Source: Streptacidiphilus albus JL83 (lineage in GTDB: Bacteria > Actinomycetota > Actinomycetes > Streptomycetales > Streptomycetaceae). From it: DNA of 64,000 nucleotides. The stretch is from contig NZ_JQML01000001.1 in the NCBI RefSeq assembly GCF_000744705.1, positions 8,194,017-8,258,016 of the forward strand. The letters are read 5' to 3'. The position numbers and the translations under genes are program-made. Positions 28,816 to 40,200 of this stretch are shown here, piece by piece. The notes beneath the pieces were generated by a model that saw only the letters and a list, made by a program, of their open reading frames with translations, was not told the origin of the DNA and did not search any database. The stretch's first letter is position 1. Each line of letters starts with the position of its first letter.

Positions 28816-29352
28816 ATGGCCGACGCCCCCCGCGACTCCTCCACGGGTCCTGTGCCCCAGCTGCCGCAGACGCGGACGGCCAGGCACCGGCGCATCGTGG
28901 ACCTGCTGACCCGTCAGCCCATCCGCTCGCAGAGCCAGTTGGCGACGCTGCTCGCGGACGACGGACTCGCGGTCACCCAGGCCACGCTCTCCCGTGACCT
29001 GGACGAACTGGGCGCGGTCAAGATCCGCGACCGGGACGGCACGCTCATCTACGCCGTCCCGGCCGAGGGCGGGGACCGCACCCCGCAGGCCCCGCTGGGG
29101 GAGTCCGGCAACGAGGGCCGGCTCGCCCGACTGGCCTCCGAGCTGATGGTCTCGGCGACCGCCTCCGGCAACCTGGTGGTGCTGCGCACCCCGCCGGGCG
29201 CGGCCCAGTTCCTGGCCTCCGCCATCGACCAGTCCGGCATCCACGAGATAATCGGGACCATCGCCGGGGACGACACCGTCCTGCTGATCAGCCGCGACCC
29301 GGTCGGCGGACAGGTCCTGGCGGACCGGCTGATGGCCCTCGCGGAGTCCTGA
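28816..29352 (+). CDS. argR: Arginine repressor
   Basis: ArgR has 178 residues. Its N-terminal winged helix contains [12 protein letters not shown], whose SR pair contacts the ARG box. The C-terminal hexamerisation and arginine-binding domain contains GTIAGDDT, with the arginine-binding Asp pair. As the last gene of argCJBDR it is autoregulated through the argC promoter, and it should also control argGH via the ARG box at 30531. Confidence 0.97.
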   Translation: MADAPRDSSTGPVPQLPQTRTARHRRIVDLLTRQPIRSQSQLATLLADDGLAVTQATLSRDLDELGAVKIRDRDGTLIYAVPAEGGDRTPQAPLGESGNEGRLARLASELMVSATASGNLVVLRTPPGAAQFLASAIDQSGIHEIIGTIAGDDTVLLISRDPVGGQVLADRLMALAES

Positions 29353-29382
29353 GCCCGCCGCCGCTCGCGTGGCGGGGGGCTC
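29351..29382 (+). terminator. Hairpin after argR
   Basis: GAGCCCGCCGCC and GGCGGGGGGCTC form a 12-bp stem with one mismatch; the left arm overlaps the argR stop codon. Confidence 0.6.
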
Positions 29383-29447
29383 GGGGTCCGTCCTAGGGTG
29401 GGCAGCAGGTTGGTGTCGCCGACTCGCCGGCCCCCTGGGAGTGCGGG

Positions 29448-30374
29448 ATGAAGAAGCTGGTCACAGCCCTGGTCACGGCGGTCGAACGGTTCCGGATCTG
29501 GCTGCTGGCGCAGCCCTGGTTCACCAGTGTGCTGTTGCCGGCGCTGCCGCGCCGTCTGCGGTGGGCGCTGCGGCGGGTGTACCTGGCGCCGGTGGACCTG
29601 GCGGACCGCTGGCTGGGGCGGCGGGAGGAGTCGCTGCCGCCGAAGGCGAGCACGTTCACCGGCGCGGTGAGCGACTTCGCGGCGACCGGCGGGCTGCTGC
29701 TGGAGGCGCTCCGGGAGACTGCGGGGCTGACGCCCTCCTCGCAGCTGCTCGACGTGGGCTGCGGGCTCGGGCGGCTGGCCATCCCGGTGGCGGGGTTCCT
29801 GGACCCGGAGGGCGGCTACGAGGGGATCGACATCGTCCCGGACGGGATCGCCTGGTGCCGGGCCAATGTCTCCGGTCCCTACGGGAACGTGCACTTCACG
29901 CTGGCGGACGTCCACAACAAGGAGTACCACCCGAAGGGGCGGATGAAGGCGTCGGAGTACACCTTCCCGTTCGCGGACGACAGCTTCGACGTGGCGGTGC
30001 TGATCTCGGTCTTCACCCACATGCTGCCGGCCGAGGTGAACCGCTACCTCTCGGAGCTGGCGCGGGTGCTGAAGCCGGGCGGACGGGCCTTCATCTCCTA
30101 CTTCCTGCTCTCGCCGGAGACCGAGGCGCTGATGGCGACGTCCTCGGTGCAGCGACGGTTCAGGCACCGGATCGGCGAGGCGTACGTGGCCTCGGTCAAG
30201 GTGCCGGAGCTGTCGGTGGGCTACCGGGAGTCGTACATCCGCGAGCTCTGCGCCGCGCACGGCTTCGCGGCCGACCCCGTGGTCCTCTACGGCGCGTGGT
30301 CGGGCCGTCGGGGCCACTGGCCGGCCGACTCCGGCCTCGGCGACCAGGACACCGTCATCGCCACCGTGCGCTGA
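29448..30374 (+). CDS. Class I SAM-dependent methyltransferase
   Basis: This 308-residue protein has an unusual basic-hydrophobic N-terminus (ERFRIWLLAQPWFTSVLLPA) that may sit at the membrane, then motif I LLDVGCGLGRLAIPVAG, GIDIVPDGI, and ELARVLKPGGRAFISYF. The substrate is unknown; membrane association would suit a lipid or glycan acceptor. The gene sits between the two arginine operons but has its own spacing and terminator, so a role in arginine metabolism is not implied. Confidence 0.78.
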   Translation: MKKLVTALVTAVERFRIWLLAQPWFTSVLLPALPRRLRWALRRVYLAPVDLADRWLGRREESLPPKASTFTGAVSDFAATGGLLLEALRETAGLTPSSQLLDVGCGLGRLAIPVAGFLDPEGGYEGIDIVPDGIAWCRANVSGPYGNVHFTLADVHNKEYHPKGRMKASEYTFPFADDSFDVAVLISVFTHMLPAEVNRYLSELARVLKPGGRAFISYFLLSPETEALMATSSVQRRFRHRIGEAYVASVKVPELSVGYRESYIRELCAAHGFAADPVVLYGAWSGRRGHWPADSGLGDQDTVIATVR

Positions 30375-30397
30375 GGTCATCGCCACCGTGCGCTGAG
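30354..30397 (+). repeat. 22-bp tandem duplication over a stop codon
   Basis: Two perfect adjacent copies (30354-30375 and 30376-30397) begin gtcatcgccaccgtgcgc and end with the stop codon TGA followed by g. The first copy ends the methyltransferase gene; the second repeats its last six codons and stop. It looks like a recent slippage event. Confidence 0.85.
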
Positions 30398-30401
30398 CGT
30401 G

Positions 30402-30437
30402 CCGCCACCACCGTGCACAGGGCCACGGTGGTGGCGG
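30402..30437 (+). terminator. Hairpin before the argGH promoter
   Basis: CCGCCACCACCGTG (30402-30415) pairs perfectly with CACGGTGGTGGCGG (30424-30437) across an 8-nt loop, just after the methyltransferase gene. Confidence 0.8.
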
Positions 30438-30510
30438 TCGAGGTGGTGCCGGTGAGGAGCGGCTGCAGTGTGCTCGCCGACAGGGGAGCCGTGGGGCGGC
30501 GGGGTCGGCT

Positions 30511-30545
30511 TTGAAATCCATACGGGCTCATGCATAATTATTCCA
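30511..30545 (+). promoter_or_regulatory. argG promoter with overlapping ARG box
   Basis: TTGAAA (30511-30516), a 16-bp spacer and CATAAT (30533-30538) make a good promoter. TGCATaattATTCC (30531-30544) is an ARG box with one mismatch to TG-N-AT-N4-AT-N-CA and overlaps the -10 box. This places argGH in the ArgR regulon. Confidence 0.75.
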
Positions 30546-30596
30546 AGCACCGCATGAAGCCTGCCTGCACTGCATCGCACCTGAATGGAGATAGCC

Positions 30597-31796
30597 ATGA
30601 CCGAGCGCGTCGTACTTGCCTACTCGGGCGGCCTGGACACGTCCGTCTGCATCGGGTGGATCGCCGAGGAGACCGGCGCCGAGGTCATCGCCGTCGCCGT
30701 GGACGTCGGCCAGGGCGGCGAGGACCTGGACGCCATCCGCCAGCGGGCGCTGGACTGCGGTGCGGTGGAGGCCGAGGTCGCCGACGCCCGGCAGGAGTTC
30801 GCCGACGAGTACTGCCTCCCGGCGCTCAAGGCCAACGCGCTGTACCAGGGCCAGTACCCGCTGGTCTCCGCCCTCTCGCGGCCGGTCATCGTCAAGCACC
30901 TGGTCGCCGCCGCCAAGAAGCACGGCGCCGGCACCGTCGCCCACGGCTGCACCGGCAAGGGCAACGACCAGGTCCGCTTCGAGGTGGGCATCAACTCCCT
31001 CGCCCCCGGCCTCAAGTGCATCGCCCCGGTCCGCGACTACGCGATGACCCGGGACAAGGCCATCGCCTTCGCCGAGGCCAAGAACCTGCCGATCGCCACC
31101 ACCAAGAAGAACCCCTACTCGATCGACCAGAACGTCTTCGGGCGCGCCGTCGAGACCGGCTTCCTGGAGGACATCTGGAACGCCCCGATCGAGGACGTCT
31201 ACCAGTACACCCAGGACCCGGCCACCCCGCGTGAGGCCGACACCGTCGTCATCACCTTCGAGGCCGGCGTCCCGGTCGCCATCGACGGCCGCAAGGTGTC
31301 GGTGCTGCAGGCCATCGAGGAGCTGAACCAGCGGGCCGGCGCCCAGGGCATCGGTCGGCTGGACATGGTCGAGGACCGCCTCGTCGGCATCAAGTCCCGC
31401 GAGATCTACGAGGCCCCCGGTGCGATCGCGCTGATCACCGCCCACCAGGCGCTGGAGAACGTCACCGTCGAGCGCGAGCTGGCCCGGTACAAGCGGCAGG
31501 TCGAGCAGCGCTGGGCCGAGCTGGTCTACGACGGCCTGTGGTTCTCGCCGCTGAAGCGCGCCCTGGACGGCTTCGTCAACGAGGCCAACCAGCACGTCAC
31601 CGGTGAGATCCGGATGGTCCTGCACGGCGGTCGCGCCGTGGTCGACGGCCGCAAGTCCTCGGAGTCGCTGTACGACTTCAACCTGGCCACCTACGACACC
31701 GGCGACACCTTCGACCAGTCGCTGTCCAAGGGCTTCATCGAGATCTTCGGCCTCTCCTCGAAGATCGCCGCCAAGCGCGACCTGCAGCAGGGCTGA
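30597..31796 (+). CDS. argG: Argininosuccinate synthase
   Basis: ArgG (399 residues) joins citrulline and aspartate using ATP. It begins [15 protein letters not shown], the PP-loop ATP pyrophosphatase motif, and contains [14 protein letters not shown]. The start at 30597 has GGAG nine bases upstream; an ATG four codons earlier is less likely. It is followed by argH after 6 bp. Confidence 0.97.
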   Translation: MTERVVLAYSGGLDTSVCIGWIAEETGAEVIAVAVDVGQGGEDLDAIRQRALDCGAVEAEVADARQEFADEYCLPALKANALYQGQYPLVSALSRPVIVKHLVAAAKKHGAGTVAHGCTGKGNDQVRFEVGINSLAPGLKCIAPVRDYAMTRDKAIAFAEAKNLPIATTKKNPYSIDQNVFGRAVETGFLEDIWNAPIEDVYQYTQDPATPREADTVVITFEAGVPVAIDGRKVSVLQAIEELNQRAGAQGIGRLDMVEDRLVGIKSREIYEAPGAIALITAHQALENVTVERELARYKRQVEQRWAELVYDGLWFSPLKRALDGFVNEANQHVTGEIRMVLHGGRAVVDGRKSSESLYDFNLATYDTGDTFDQSLSKGFIEIFGLSSKIAAKRDLQQG

Positions 31797-33230
<1,434 letters not shown>

Positions 33231-33240
33231 GGCGTCTGCG

Positions 33241-33278
33241 GCGGTCGGCCCTGTCCCTCCCGGGACAGGGCCGACCGC
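33241..33278 (+). terminator. argGH terminator
   Basis: A perfect 17-bp stem, GCGGTCGGCCCTGTCCC with its complement, and a TCCC loop lies 10 bp after argH. Confidence 0.88.
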
Positions 33279-33400
33279 CGTTCGTGTCTCCCTCACTCGA
33301 ACGGGTGATCCTGGGCGCGAACGGGAACGGGGGAGGCTGCCGTGCACTCTTCCCGGTCGAATGCCTCCGTCGAGAGAGGCACGGACGTCGGGAGCAGCCG

Positions 33401-33901
33401 ATGACGCCGACCGCCGCCGATCCCGCCCTGCGGGACAGCTTTGTGGGCCTGGTCCGGGCCCTGGCCGGGGCCCACGGCCTCGACCCGGACGATCTGGAGC
33501 AGCAGGTCTGGCTGCGGGCCTCGGCCGAGCCCCGGGTGTCCCGGCCGACGGCCCGGCTGCGGGCGCTGACGGTGCAGGAGTTCCGCCGGGCGGCGGCGGA
33601 GCGGCGGACGGCGGCCGAGACCGAGACCGCCGCCGGTCTGCGTCCGCGGGCCGCACCGCCGGGGCCCGAGCAGCAGGCCCTCGCCGCCGAGCGCGAACGG
33701 GTGCTCCGGGCCGCGGTGGCCCGGCTGCCCGGCCGCTGCGCCGGGCTGGTCACCGCGCTGCTGGAGTCGCCCGGCTACAGCTACCGGGAGTTGGCGGAGG
33801 AGCTGTCGATGCCGCTCGGCAGCATCGGGCCGACCCGCGCCCGCTGCCTGGCCTGCCTGCGCCGGGCGTGGCAGGTCGGACGCGTGCTGCAGCCGGAGTA
33901 G
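33401..33901 (+). CDS. Sigma-70 region 4-like regulatory protein
   Basis: The 166-residue protein resembles a small sigma factor: an N-terminal helical region (RDSFVGLVRALAGAHGLDPDDLEQQVWLRA) that may correspond to a degenerate region 2, a variable Ala/Arg-rich middle, and a clear region 4 helix-turn-helix (YSYRELAEELSMPLGSIGPTRARCL). Short region 2 makes it unclear whether it binds core polymerase. GGGAGC precedes the ATG. No anti-sigma gene is adjacent. Confidence 0.72.
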   Translation: MTPTAADPALRDSFVGLVRALAGAHGLDPDDLEQQVWLRASAEPRVSRPTARLRALTVQEFRRAAAERRTAAETETAAGLRPRAAPPGPEQQALAAERERVLRAAVARLPGRCAGLVTALLESPGYSYRELAEELSMPLGSIGPTRARCLACLRRAWQVGRVLQPE

Positions 33902-34260
33902 CGCGGGCCGGGGCGCGGGGAGCGGTGTCACCCGATCGGCTGAACGGCGGGAACGGCTGTGGCGGCCGCACGGGGGTGGTCAGGGGCGTTCGCGGTGTGA
34001 GATTTGACTCGTGCGAGCACCTGCGGAGCGAGGGGTTCCGATCGGCTGGGTAGGCTCCGCGCAAGACCAAAGAGGTTCAGTTGTCATATCTGCTTACCAT
34101 CCCGTCCATCCGTAGGTTGGAAAAGACGGACGGATGGGTAGTGGGCTTTGAAACGTACGCCCGGCCCCGCAAGGGGTCGACCTACCTCCGGTCAGGGCAA
34201 CCCGGTCGCATCCCCTCATCCTCGCGGCCGGGGTGGAACAGGAAAGGGAGGAAAGCGCGC
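33902..34260 (+). promoter_or_regulatory. Structured leader region of the downstream acetyltransferase
   Basis: This 359-bp gap has no convincing gene. TACCATCC-c-GTCC (34095-34107) pairs with GGAC-GGAT-g-GGTA (34128-34140), a 12-bp stem with one bulge on each side. The same strands allow alternatives: CCATCCGT with ACGGATGG, or CCGTCC with GGACGG. A GNRA hairpin GGCCCC-GCAA-GGGGTC follows at 34163-34178. GGAAAGGGAGGAAA stands before the start codon. It does not match a riboswitch class I know. A regulatory role is inference. Confidence 0.4.
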
Positions 34261-34761
34261 ATGGGCATGAGTGTGACCACCTCGATCGCCACCGAGGACG
34301 ACGCCGAGCGGATCCTCAAGCTTCAGTACCTCTGCTACCAGAGCGAGGCCGAGCTGTACGGGGACTGGGCGATAGAACCGCTGACCCAGACCCTGGACAG
34401 CCTCCGCGAGGAACTGAAGGAGCGTCACGTTCTGGTGGCCCGTCTCGGCGACGAGGTCGTCGGCAGCGTACGCGGCTGGGTCGACCAGGACGGCGTGGGC
34501 AGGATAGGCCGGCTCTGCGTGCACCCCCGGATGCAGCGCCACGGTCTCGGCACCCGCCTTGTGCGCCGAATGGAGGAACTCCTGGCCGAGGGCGAGCAGC
34601 AGGTACTCGCCTACCGGCTGTTCACCGGACACCGCAGTCTCGGCAACCTCCGGCTCTACCAGCGCCTCGGCTACCGGCAGACCCAGGTCGAGGAAGTCAA
34701 CACCCGGCTCAGCTTCATCGGCCTGGAAAAGGCCGTCCCGGAACTCGCGGCAACAGCGTAG
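34261..34761 (+). CDS. GNAT-family N-acetyltransferase
   Basis: This 166-residue GNAT protein has the acetyl-CoA loop in RLCVHPRMQRHGLGTRLVRRM and the late NLRLYQRLGYRQTQ. N-terminal TSIATEDDAERILKLQYLCYQSEAELYGDW is distinctive and looks strongly conserved in streptomycetes, though I cannot name the substrate. An in-frame extension to 34081 would be Ser/Arg/Gly-rich leader RNA rather than protein; GGGAGGAAA before 34261 decides the start. Confidence 0.83.
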   Translation: MGMSVTTSIATEDDAERILKLQYLCYQSEAELYGDWAIEPLTQTLDSLREELKERHVLVARLGDEVVGSVRGWVDQDGVGRIGRLCVHPRMQRHGLGTRLVRRMEELLAEGEQQVLAYRLFTGHRSLGNLRLYQRLGYRQTQVEEVNTRLSFIGLEKAVPELAATA

Positions 34762-34904
34762 GGTCCGTGCCGTCAGCTCTCCTGGAGGCGCGGCGTGTTC
34801 ACACCCGGCACGCCGCACCAAAGGGATGACGAGGCGACCCCCACAGGAGCATGATCGTTCCTGTAGCTCCGCCGAAGAGGCGGGGACAGGCAGGAGCAGT
34901 GGTG

Positions 34905-35534
34905 ATGACGTCCAATTTCCCCGAGATCTCGATCAGCACCGATCGGCTGGTGCTGCGAGCCTTCGAGCCGGAGGACGTCCCCGCGTTGGCCGAGATGATG
35001 ACCGACGAGCTCGTCCGGACCTGGACCACCGTGCCCCACTCGTACACCCTCGACGACGCCCGCGAGTGGGTCTCGCTGCGCGCACCCGCCGAACGCACCC
35101 GCGGCCGGGGCCTGGTCCTGGCCGTCCACGAGTTCCTCACCCAGCGCCTGGTCGGCAGCGTCCGGCTGCGCCGGACCGACTGGCGGCTGCGCGCCACCGA
35201 GGCCGAGGTCGTCACCGGACCGTGGGCCCGGGGCGAGGGTTATGCGGTGGAAGCCCTGCGCGGCGTCGCCCAGTGGCTCTTCGAGGACCAGAAGTTCGAA
35301 CGGCTGGAACTGCGTACGGCGGCCGGGAACAGCGCCGCCCAGCAGGTGGCCCAGAAGGTCGGCTGCATCAGCGAGGGCGTGCTGCGCAACGCCTGGATCG
35401 TGCGCGACGGCGAGGCGGCGGGCCGGGCCCGCAGCGACCTGATCCTGTGGAGCCTGCTGCCCGAGGACCTGGACGGTCTGGACGCCCTCGACGATGCGGA
35501 CCCGAACGGTCATCGTCATGACCCGCACTGGTGA
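34905..35534 (+). CDS. RimJ/RimL-type GNAT acetyltransferase
   Basis: The 209-residue protein matches the Acetyltransf_3 group: ISTDRLVLRAFEPEDVPALAEM at the N-terminus, then VVTGPWARGEGYAVEALRGVAQWLF and LELRTAAGNSAAQQVAQKVGC. The group acetylates N-termini of ribosomal proteins, antibiotics or other amines. AGGAG lies 8 bp before the ATG at 34905; GTG codons at 34899 and 34902 and an ATG at 34851 are also in frame. The acidic C-terminus ends in a His/Asp-rich tail. Confidence 0.82.
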   Translation: MTSNFPEISISTDRLVLRAFEPEDVPALAEMMTDELVRTWTTVPHSYTLDDAREWVSLRAPAERTRGRGLVLAVHEFLTQRLVGSVRLRRTDWRLRATEAEVVTGPWARGEGYAVEALRGVAQWLFEDQKFERLELRTAAGNSAAQQVAQKVGCISEGVLRNAWIVRDGEAAGRARSDLILWSLLPEDLDGLDALDDADPNGHRHDPHW

Positions 35535-35598
35535 TCGCACCGGCTAGGCTGCCCCCGGGCGCAGTTCGGGCAACGACACAGCAGGGGGAGCAGCCGCG

Positions 35599-36909
35599 AT
35601 GGCTGACCGGGTCACGGTGATCGGCTGGGACGGATCACCGCTGTCGCAGACCGCACAGTCAGCACTCGACGCGGCGACCCTGGTCGCCGGTGGCAGCTAT
35701 CAGCTGCAGAATCTGCGACTGTCGGCCGGCGCCGAACGGATGGCCCTCGGCAGTGTGACCCTGGTCGCCAGGCGCATCGCCGACCATCGGGGCACGGCCG
35801 TGGTCGTGGCCGAGGGTGACCCCGGATTCTTCGGCGTCGTCCGCACCCTGCGCCGCCCCGAGTACGGCCTCGAACTGGAGGTCCTGCCGGCGGTCTCCTC
35901 CGTCGCCGCGGCCTTCGCCCGGGCCGGGATGCCCTGGGACGACGCCCAGGTGGTGAGCACCCACGGCCGGGGGCTGCGCCGGGCGGCCAATGTCTGCCGC
36001 GCGCACCCGAAGGTCGCGGTGCTGACCTCGCCCGGGGCCGGTCCGTCCGAACTGGCGCTGATGCTCCGCGATGTTCACCGAACGTTCGTGATCTGCGAGG
36101 CCCTCGGCACCCCGGACGAGGAGATCACCGTACTGACCTCGGACCGGGTGCCGGACCACCTGTGGCGCGACCCCAATGTGGTGATCGTCATCGGCGGCGG
36201 CCCGATGGGGTCCGACGCGTCCTCGGGCTGGCTGGCCGGACGGCCGCTGGGATTCCCGGGTACGGAGCGCGGCTGGGCGGCCGAATCGGTCTGGCGCCCG
36301 GGACCGACCGGCGGCCAGGCCTCGGCCGCGACGAGCCCGTCCGGCTCGGAGGCCCGCGCCGAGGTCCGCGCCGAGGCGGTCTCCGGTGGGGCGGTCGGCG
36401 CCGGTCTCCCCGCCGCGGTCCGCGCTCTGGTCATGGCCCGGCTCGGCCCGCGCCCCGGAGACCTGCTCTGGGACGTGGAAGCGGGCGACGGCGCGCTCTC
36501 GGTGGACGCGGCCCGGGCCGGGGCCGCAGTACTGGCCGTGGAGCGGGACGCCGACGCCTGCGCCCGGATCGACGTCAGCGCCCGGCACCACGGGGTGGAC
36601 GTGCGGACGGTCCACGGCAGCGCCCCGGCGGTCCTCGCGGACCTGCCCGAGCCCGATGTCGTACTGGTGCGCGGGGACGTCGATGTGCTGCGGGCCTGCC
36701 TGGGACGGCGGCCGGAGCGGATCGTCGCGCTGCCGCGCACCCTCCGTCAGGTCGAGGCGGTACGACAGGCCATGGGCGAGGTCGGCTACACCGTCGACGG
36801 CGCGCTGATCCAGTCGTCCCCGCTGTCCGGGCTGGTCGGAGCGGGCGCGGCGGCGGACCGGACGAGCAGTCCAATCGCACCTGTGTTCGTCCTGTGGGGC
36901 GACCGCTGA
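35599..36909 (+). CDS. cobL: Precorrin-6Y C5,15-methyltransferase (decarboxylating), CbiE-CbiT fusion
   Basis: The 436-residue enzyme acts in corrin-ring synthesis. The N-terminal half (1-210) is a CobE/CbiE tetrapyrrole methylase with VVVAEGDPGFFGVVRTL. The C-terminal half (about 255-430) is CbiT, which methylates C15 and decarboxylates; its SAM site is LWDVEAGDGALSVDAAR. CbiT proteins usually have GxGTG in place of AGDGA, so the motif is somewhat divergent. A Gly/Ser/Ala-rich linker joins the domains. It opens a cobalamin locus with bluB-cobT and cysG. Confidence 0.9.
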   Translation: MADRVTVIGWDGSPLSQTAQSALDAATLVAGGSYQLQNLRLSAGAERMALGSVTLVARRIADHRGTAVVVAEGDPGFFGVVRTLRRPEYGLELEVLPAVSSVAAAFARAGMPWDDAQVVSTHGRGLRRAANVCRAHPKVAVLTSPGAGPSELALMLRDVHRTFVICEALGTPDEEITVLTSDRVPDHLWRDPNVVIVIGGGPMGSDASSGWLAGRPLGFPGTERGWAAESVWRPGPTGGQASAATSPSGSEARAEVRAEAVSGGAVGAGLPAAVRALVMARLGPRPGDLLWDVEAGDGALSVDAARAGAAVLAVERDADACARIDVSARHHGVDVRTVHGSAPAVLADLPEPDVVLVRGDVDVLRACLGRRPERIVALPRTLRQVEAVRQAMGEVGYTVDGALIQSSPLSGLVGAGAAADRTSSPIAPVFVLWGDR

Positions 36910-37221
36910 CGGTGATGTCGGCGGCGACAGGTAGGCTGACGCCCGGCTCTCGTCGCCCTCCGCCGATCGGCGAAGCGGTTGCCGAACGTGGCGCAGGCCA
37001 CATGCCGAACGGACGTGGGCAGCCCGATCCGGGCCTGACGGACCGGAAGAATGCCAGTACGTCCGGGGCGATCGTGCCGGTTGCCACGGTCCAGTCGTTG
37101 TTGTTGGTAGCAGGCCGGTGCCCATCGCTTCGTCACCACGGGGCGAGGACTGGAACGTTGGGTGGACGCGGTCGGTGACCGTGCCATGCGGCGTCACGCG
37201 GCCCTGGAAGGAGCGAGTGAC
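36910..37221 (+). other. 312-bp non-coding gap in the cobalamin locus
   Basis: I looked here for a cobalamin riboswitch because the flanking genes make corrinoids, but found no GCCACTG B12 box or other conserved element. A TAGGCT near 36941 could be a -10 box. GGAAGGAG at the right end is the ribosome site of the next gene. Nothing else is supported. Confidence 0.5.
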
Positions 37222-40200
37222 ATGAGCGATACCGGCCACGTCCCGACCGGAGGACCCTCCTCGGTCGGGGAGCAGGCAAGCCATGACCCCTTCGGCGGCG
37301 AGGGCTCCCTGCAGCAGGGCGTTGTCCGGCCGCCGTACACCTTCCTCGACCAGCCGGACGGCCTGGACGAGGACGAGGACGAGCTGCTCATGCCCGGTCC
37401 GCAGGGGTCCTGGGGCGAGCCCGTGCTGCGTGAGCCGATCGCTCCGGTGCTCCCCGAGTACCAGTCGGACGCCTCCGGCCCGGCCCCGGTCTACGCGCCG
37501 GTCTTCGCGCCGGTGTTCGCTGCCGAGCCCGCCGCGGCTGCGCCCATGGCCGATCCGCTCACCGACCCGCTGCCTGTCACCTTCACCGACCCCGGCCCGG
37601 CGCCGGTGGCGGACGGGCTTGCGGCGGCCGCCCCCGCGCCGGAGCCCGCGCCCGCTGCCGCAGCGGTCTTCACGCCGGAGCCCGCAGCAGCCCCGGTCGA
37701 ACCGGAGGCGCCGGGTGCGCAGGCCGAGCCGCCCGCGCCCTCCTGGCCGCCGCTCATGCCTCCGGGCGTTCCGCAGTCGTCGCAGCCCGTCGTCGAGCCC
37801 GTCGCCGCCGTCGAGCCCGCGCAGCCCGTCGTGGCCCCGCCGCGTCGACCGCTGCATGCCGGGCCGCCGATCCCCGACCCGTCGATGATGACCGGTCAGG
37901 TGCCGGTGCGCTCACTCGCCGACCGTGGTCCGTCCAGCCATGGCGAATCGGTCTTTCCCGCAGGTTCCGGCGCCGCCGGGGCCGGAACCCAGCACCAGGG
38001 GCCCGAGTACCTGGACCAGCCCGGCATGGACCCGGCGCAGCCCCAGCCCGAGGCCCGGACGGCCACGCAGACCGCGGTCCAGGTCGAGGCCCCGCCGACG
38101 GCCTCGGCCACCGAGCCGCTGCCGACGGTTCCCGCGCAGCTCCCGTCCCCGGCCAGCACGCTGGGCGGACGCTCCCTGCCCGAGCCGCCGCCGACCGTCG
38201 AGGACGCCGGCACGCTGGCCCTCAACGGCGTTCAGCCCGCCGCCGTGCAGCCCGCCGCCGTGCAGCCCACCCAGGCGGCAGCCGTCGAGCCGCAGGCCGT
38301 CGAGGTCCGGGTCGTCGAGCCGCAGGTCGCCGAGACGGTGGCCGCAGCGGCGCCGACGGCCGACGCACCCGCAGCCGACCCGCAGCCGGTCGAGCCCGTT
38401 GCGGCCGAGCCGGTGGTTCAGCCCCAGGCGGCGCCGGTGGTGGCCGAGCCGATCGCCTTCGCGCCGGTCGAGGCCGCCCCGGTGGCGGAGGCCGTGCCCG
38501 TCGCCGTCGCCGAGCCGGTGGTTCAGCCCGAGGCCCTGCCCGTCGCCGAGGCCCTGCCCGTCGCCGAGACCGTGCCCGTCGCCGAGACCATGCCCGCCAA
38601 CCAGAGCGAGCCCGCCGCCGAGATCCCGGCCGCGAGCCCGGTCGAGGCCTCGGCTCCCGTGCAGGCCCCCGCGCCCAGGGGCGGCGGCAGCCGGATCGCC
38701 GCGTTCATGGCCACTCCCTCCGCCCAGCTCGCCGACGTGATCCCCGAGCCGGCCGCCGGACCCGAGCAGCCCGCTGCGGAACCCGTCGCCGTCGATGTCA
38801 CGGCCGTCGGATCCGGTCTGCTGACGGACCAGGGCTTCGCCGGGGACGCCCAGCCCGGCTCCGCCGACCTGCCCGCCCAGGACCAGCAGCAGGAGCCCGC
38901 CCCGGTGGCCGAGGCCGTGCCCGGGGCCGACCCTGAGGCTCAGGCCGAGGTCGAGGCCACAGTGACCGGCACGGTGACGGAGCCTCAGCCCGAGGTCGAG
39001 GTCGAGGTCGACGCCGGGATCGAGCCCGAGGCCCAGTCCGGCGCCGAGGCCGAAGCCGAGCCTCTCGCCGCCGCGCCCGACACGGACACCGCCACCGACA
39101 CCGACCCCGAGCATCAGGTCGAGCCGGAGGACCACGAGCCGCTGGGCCCCGCCGCCCCCGCGTACGACGACGACATGCGTGAGGCCGTGCACCGGGTGAT
39201 GCGCGAGCGCCGCGACATCCGCAACGGCTTCCGGTCCGACCCGGTCCCGCACGAGGTGCTGATCCGGGTCTTGGAGGCCGCGCACACCGCGCCCAGCGTC
39301 GGCTACTCCCAGCCCTGGGACTTCGTGGTGATCCGCTCCGCGAAGACCCGGGCCCGGATGCACGAGCTGGCCGAGCGTCAGCGCGACGCCTACGCCGCGT
39401 CGCTGCCCAAGGGCCGCGCCAAGCAGTTCAAGGAACTGAAGATCGAGGCGATCCTGGAGACCCCGGTCAACATCGTGGTCACCGCCGATCGCACCAGGGG
39501 CGGCCGGCACACGCTCGGTCGGCACACCCAGCCGCAGATGGCCCCGTACTCGGCGGCCCTCGCGGTGGAGAACCTCTGGCTCGCCGCCCGTGCCGAGGGC
39601 CTCGGCGTCGGCTGGGTCAGCTTCTTCGACGAGCAGGAGATGGTCCGCGAGCTGGGCCTGCCCGAGCACCTGGACGTGGTGGCGTACCTCTGCGTCGGGT
39701 ACGTCAACGAGTTCCCGTCCGAGCCCGAGCTGGCACAGGCCGGCTGGGCCAAGAAGCGCCCGCTGTCCTGGGTGGTCCACGAGGAGACCTACGGCCGCCG
39801 CGCGCTGCCCGGCGAGGAGCCGCACAGCGTGCTCCAGGAGACCCTGCGCGGGATCAGGCCGCTGGACGCCAAGGCGCTCGGCGAGGCCTGGGACCGGCAG
39901 AAGCGGATGACCAAGCCCGCAGGCTCGCTGGGCATGCTGGAGATAATCTCCGCGCAGCTCTGCGGCCTGTCGCGGAAGTGCCCCCCGCCGATCCCCGAGC
40001 CGGCCTGTGTCGCGGTCTTCGCCGGCGACCACGGCGTCCACGCCCAGGGGGTGACCCACTGGCCGCAGGAGGTCACCGCCCAGATGGTGGCGAACTTCCT
40101 GGCCGGCGGAGCGGTGGTGAACGCCTTCGCCACCCAGCTCGGCGCGGAGGTCTGCGTGGTCGACGTCGGCGTCGCCTCCGAGCTGCCCGCGGCGATCGAG

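Noticed and set aside
33361-34053. Alternative 230-codon frame overlapping the sigma-like gene
   Set aside because: It is Arg/Gly/Ala-rich with no motif, whereas the chosen frame has a region 4 helix-turn-helix.
34081-34260. N-terminal extension of the acetyltransferase at 34261
   Set aside because: The frame is open, but the sequence forms strong hairpins, and GGGAGGAAA directly precedes ATG 34261, which also starts the conserved part.
36910-37221. Cobalamin riboswitch upstream of bluB-cobT
   Set aside because: Looked for because of the neighbouring genes, but no B12 box (GCCACTG) or matching core was found.
39160-39180. Frameshift or gene fusion by assembly error in bluB-cobT
   Set aside because: The frame is continuous with the same codon bias from 37222 to 40899, a strong ribosome site lies before 37222, and none was seen near 39160. 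It is kept as one gene, though long-read proof would help.
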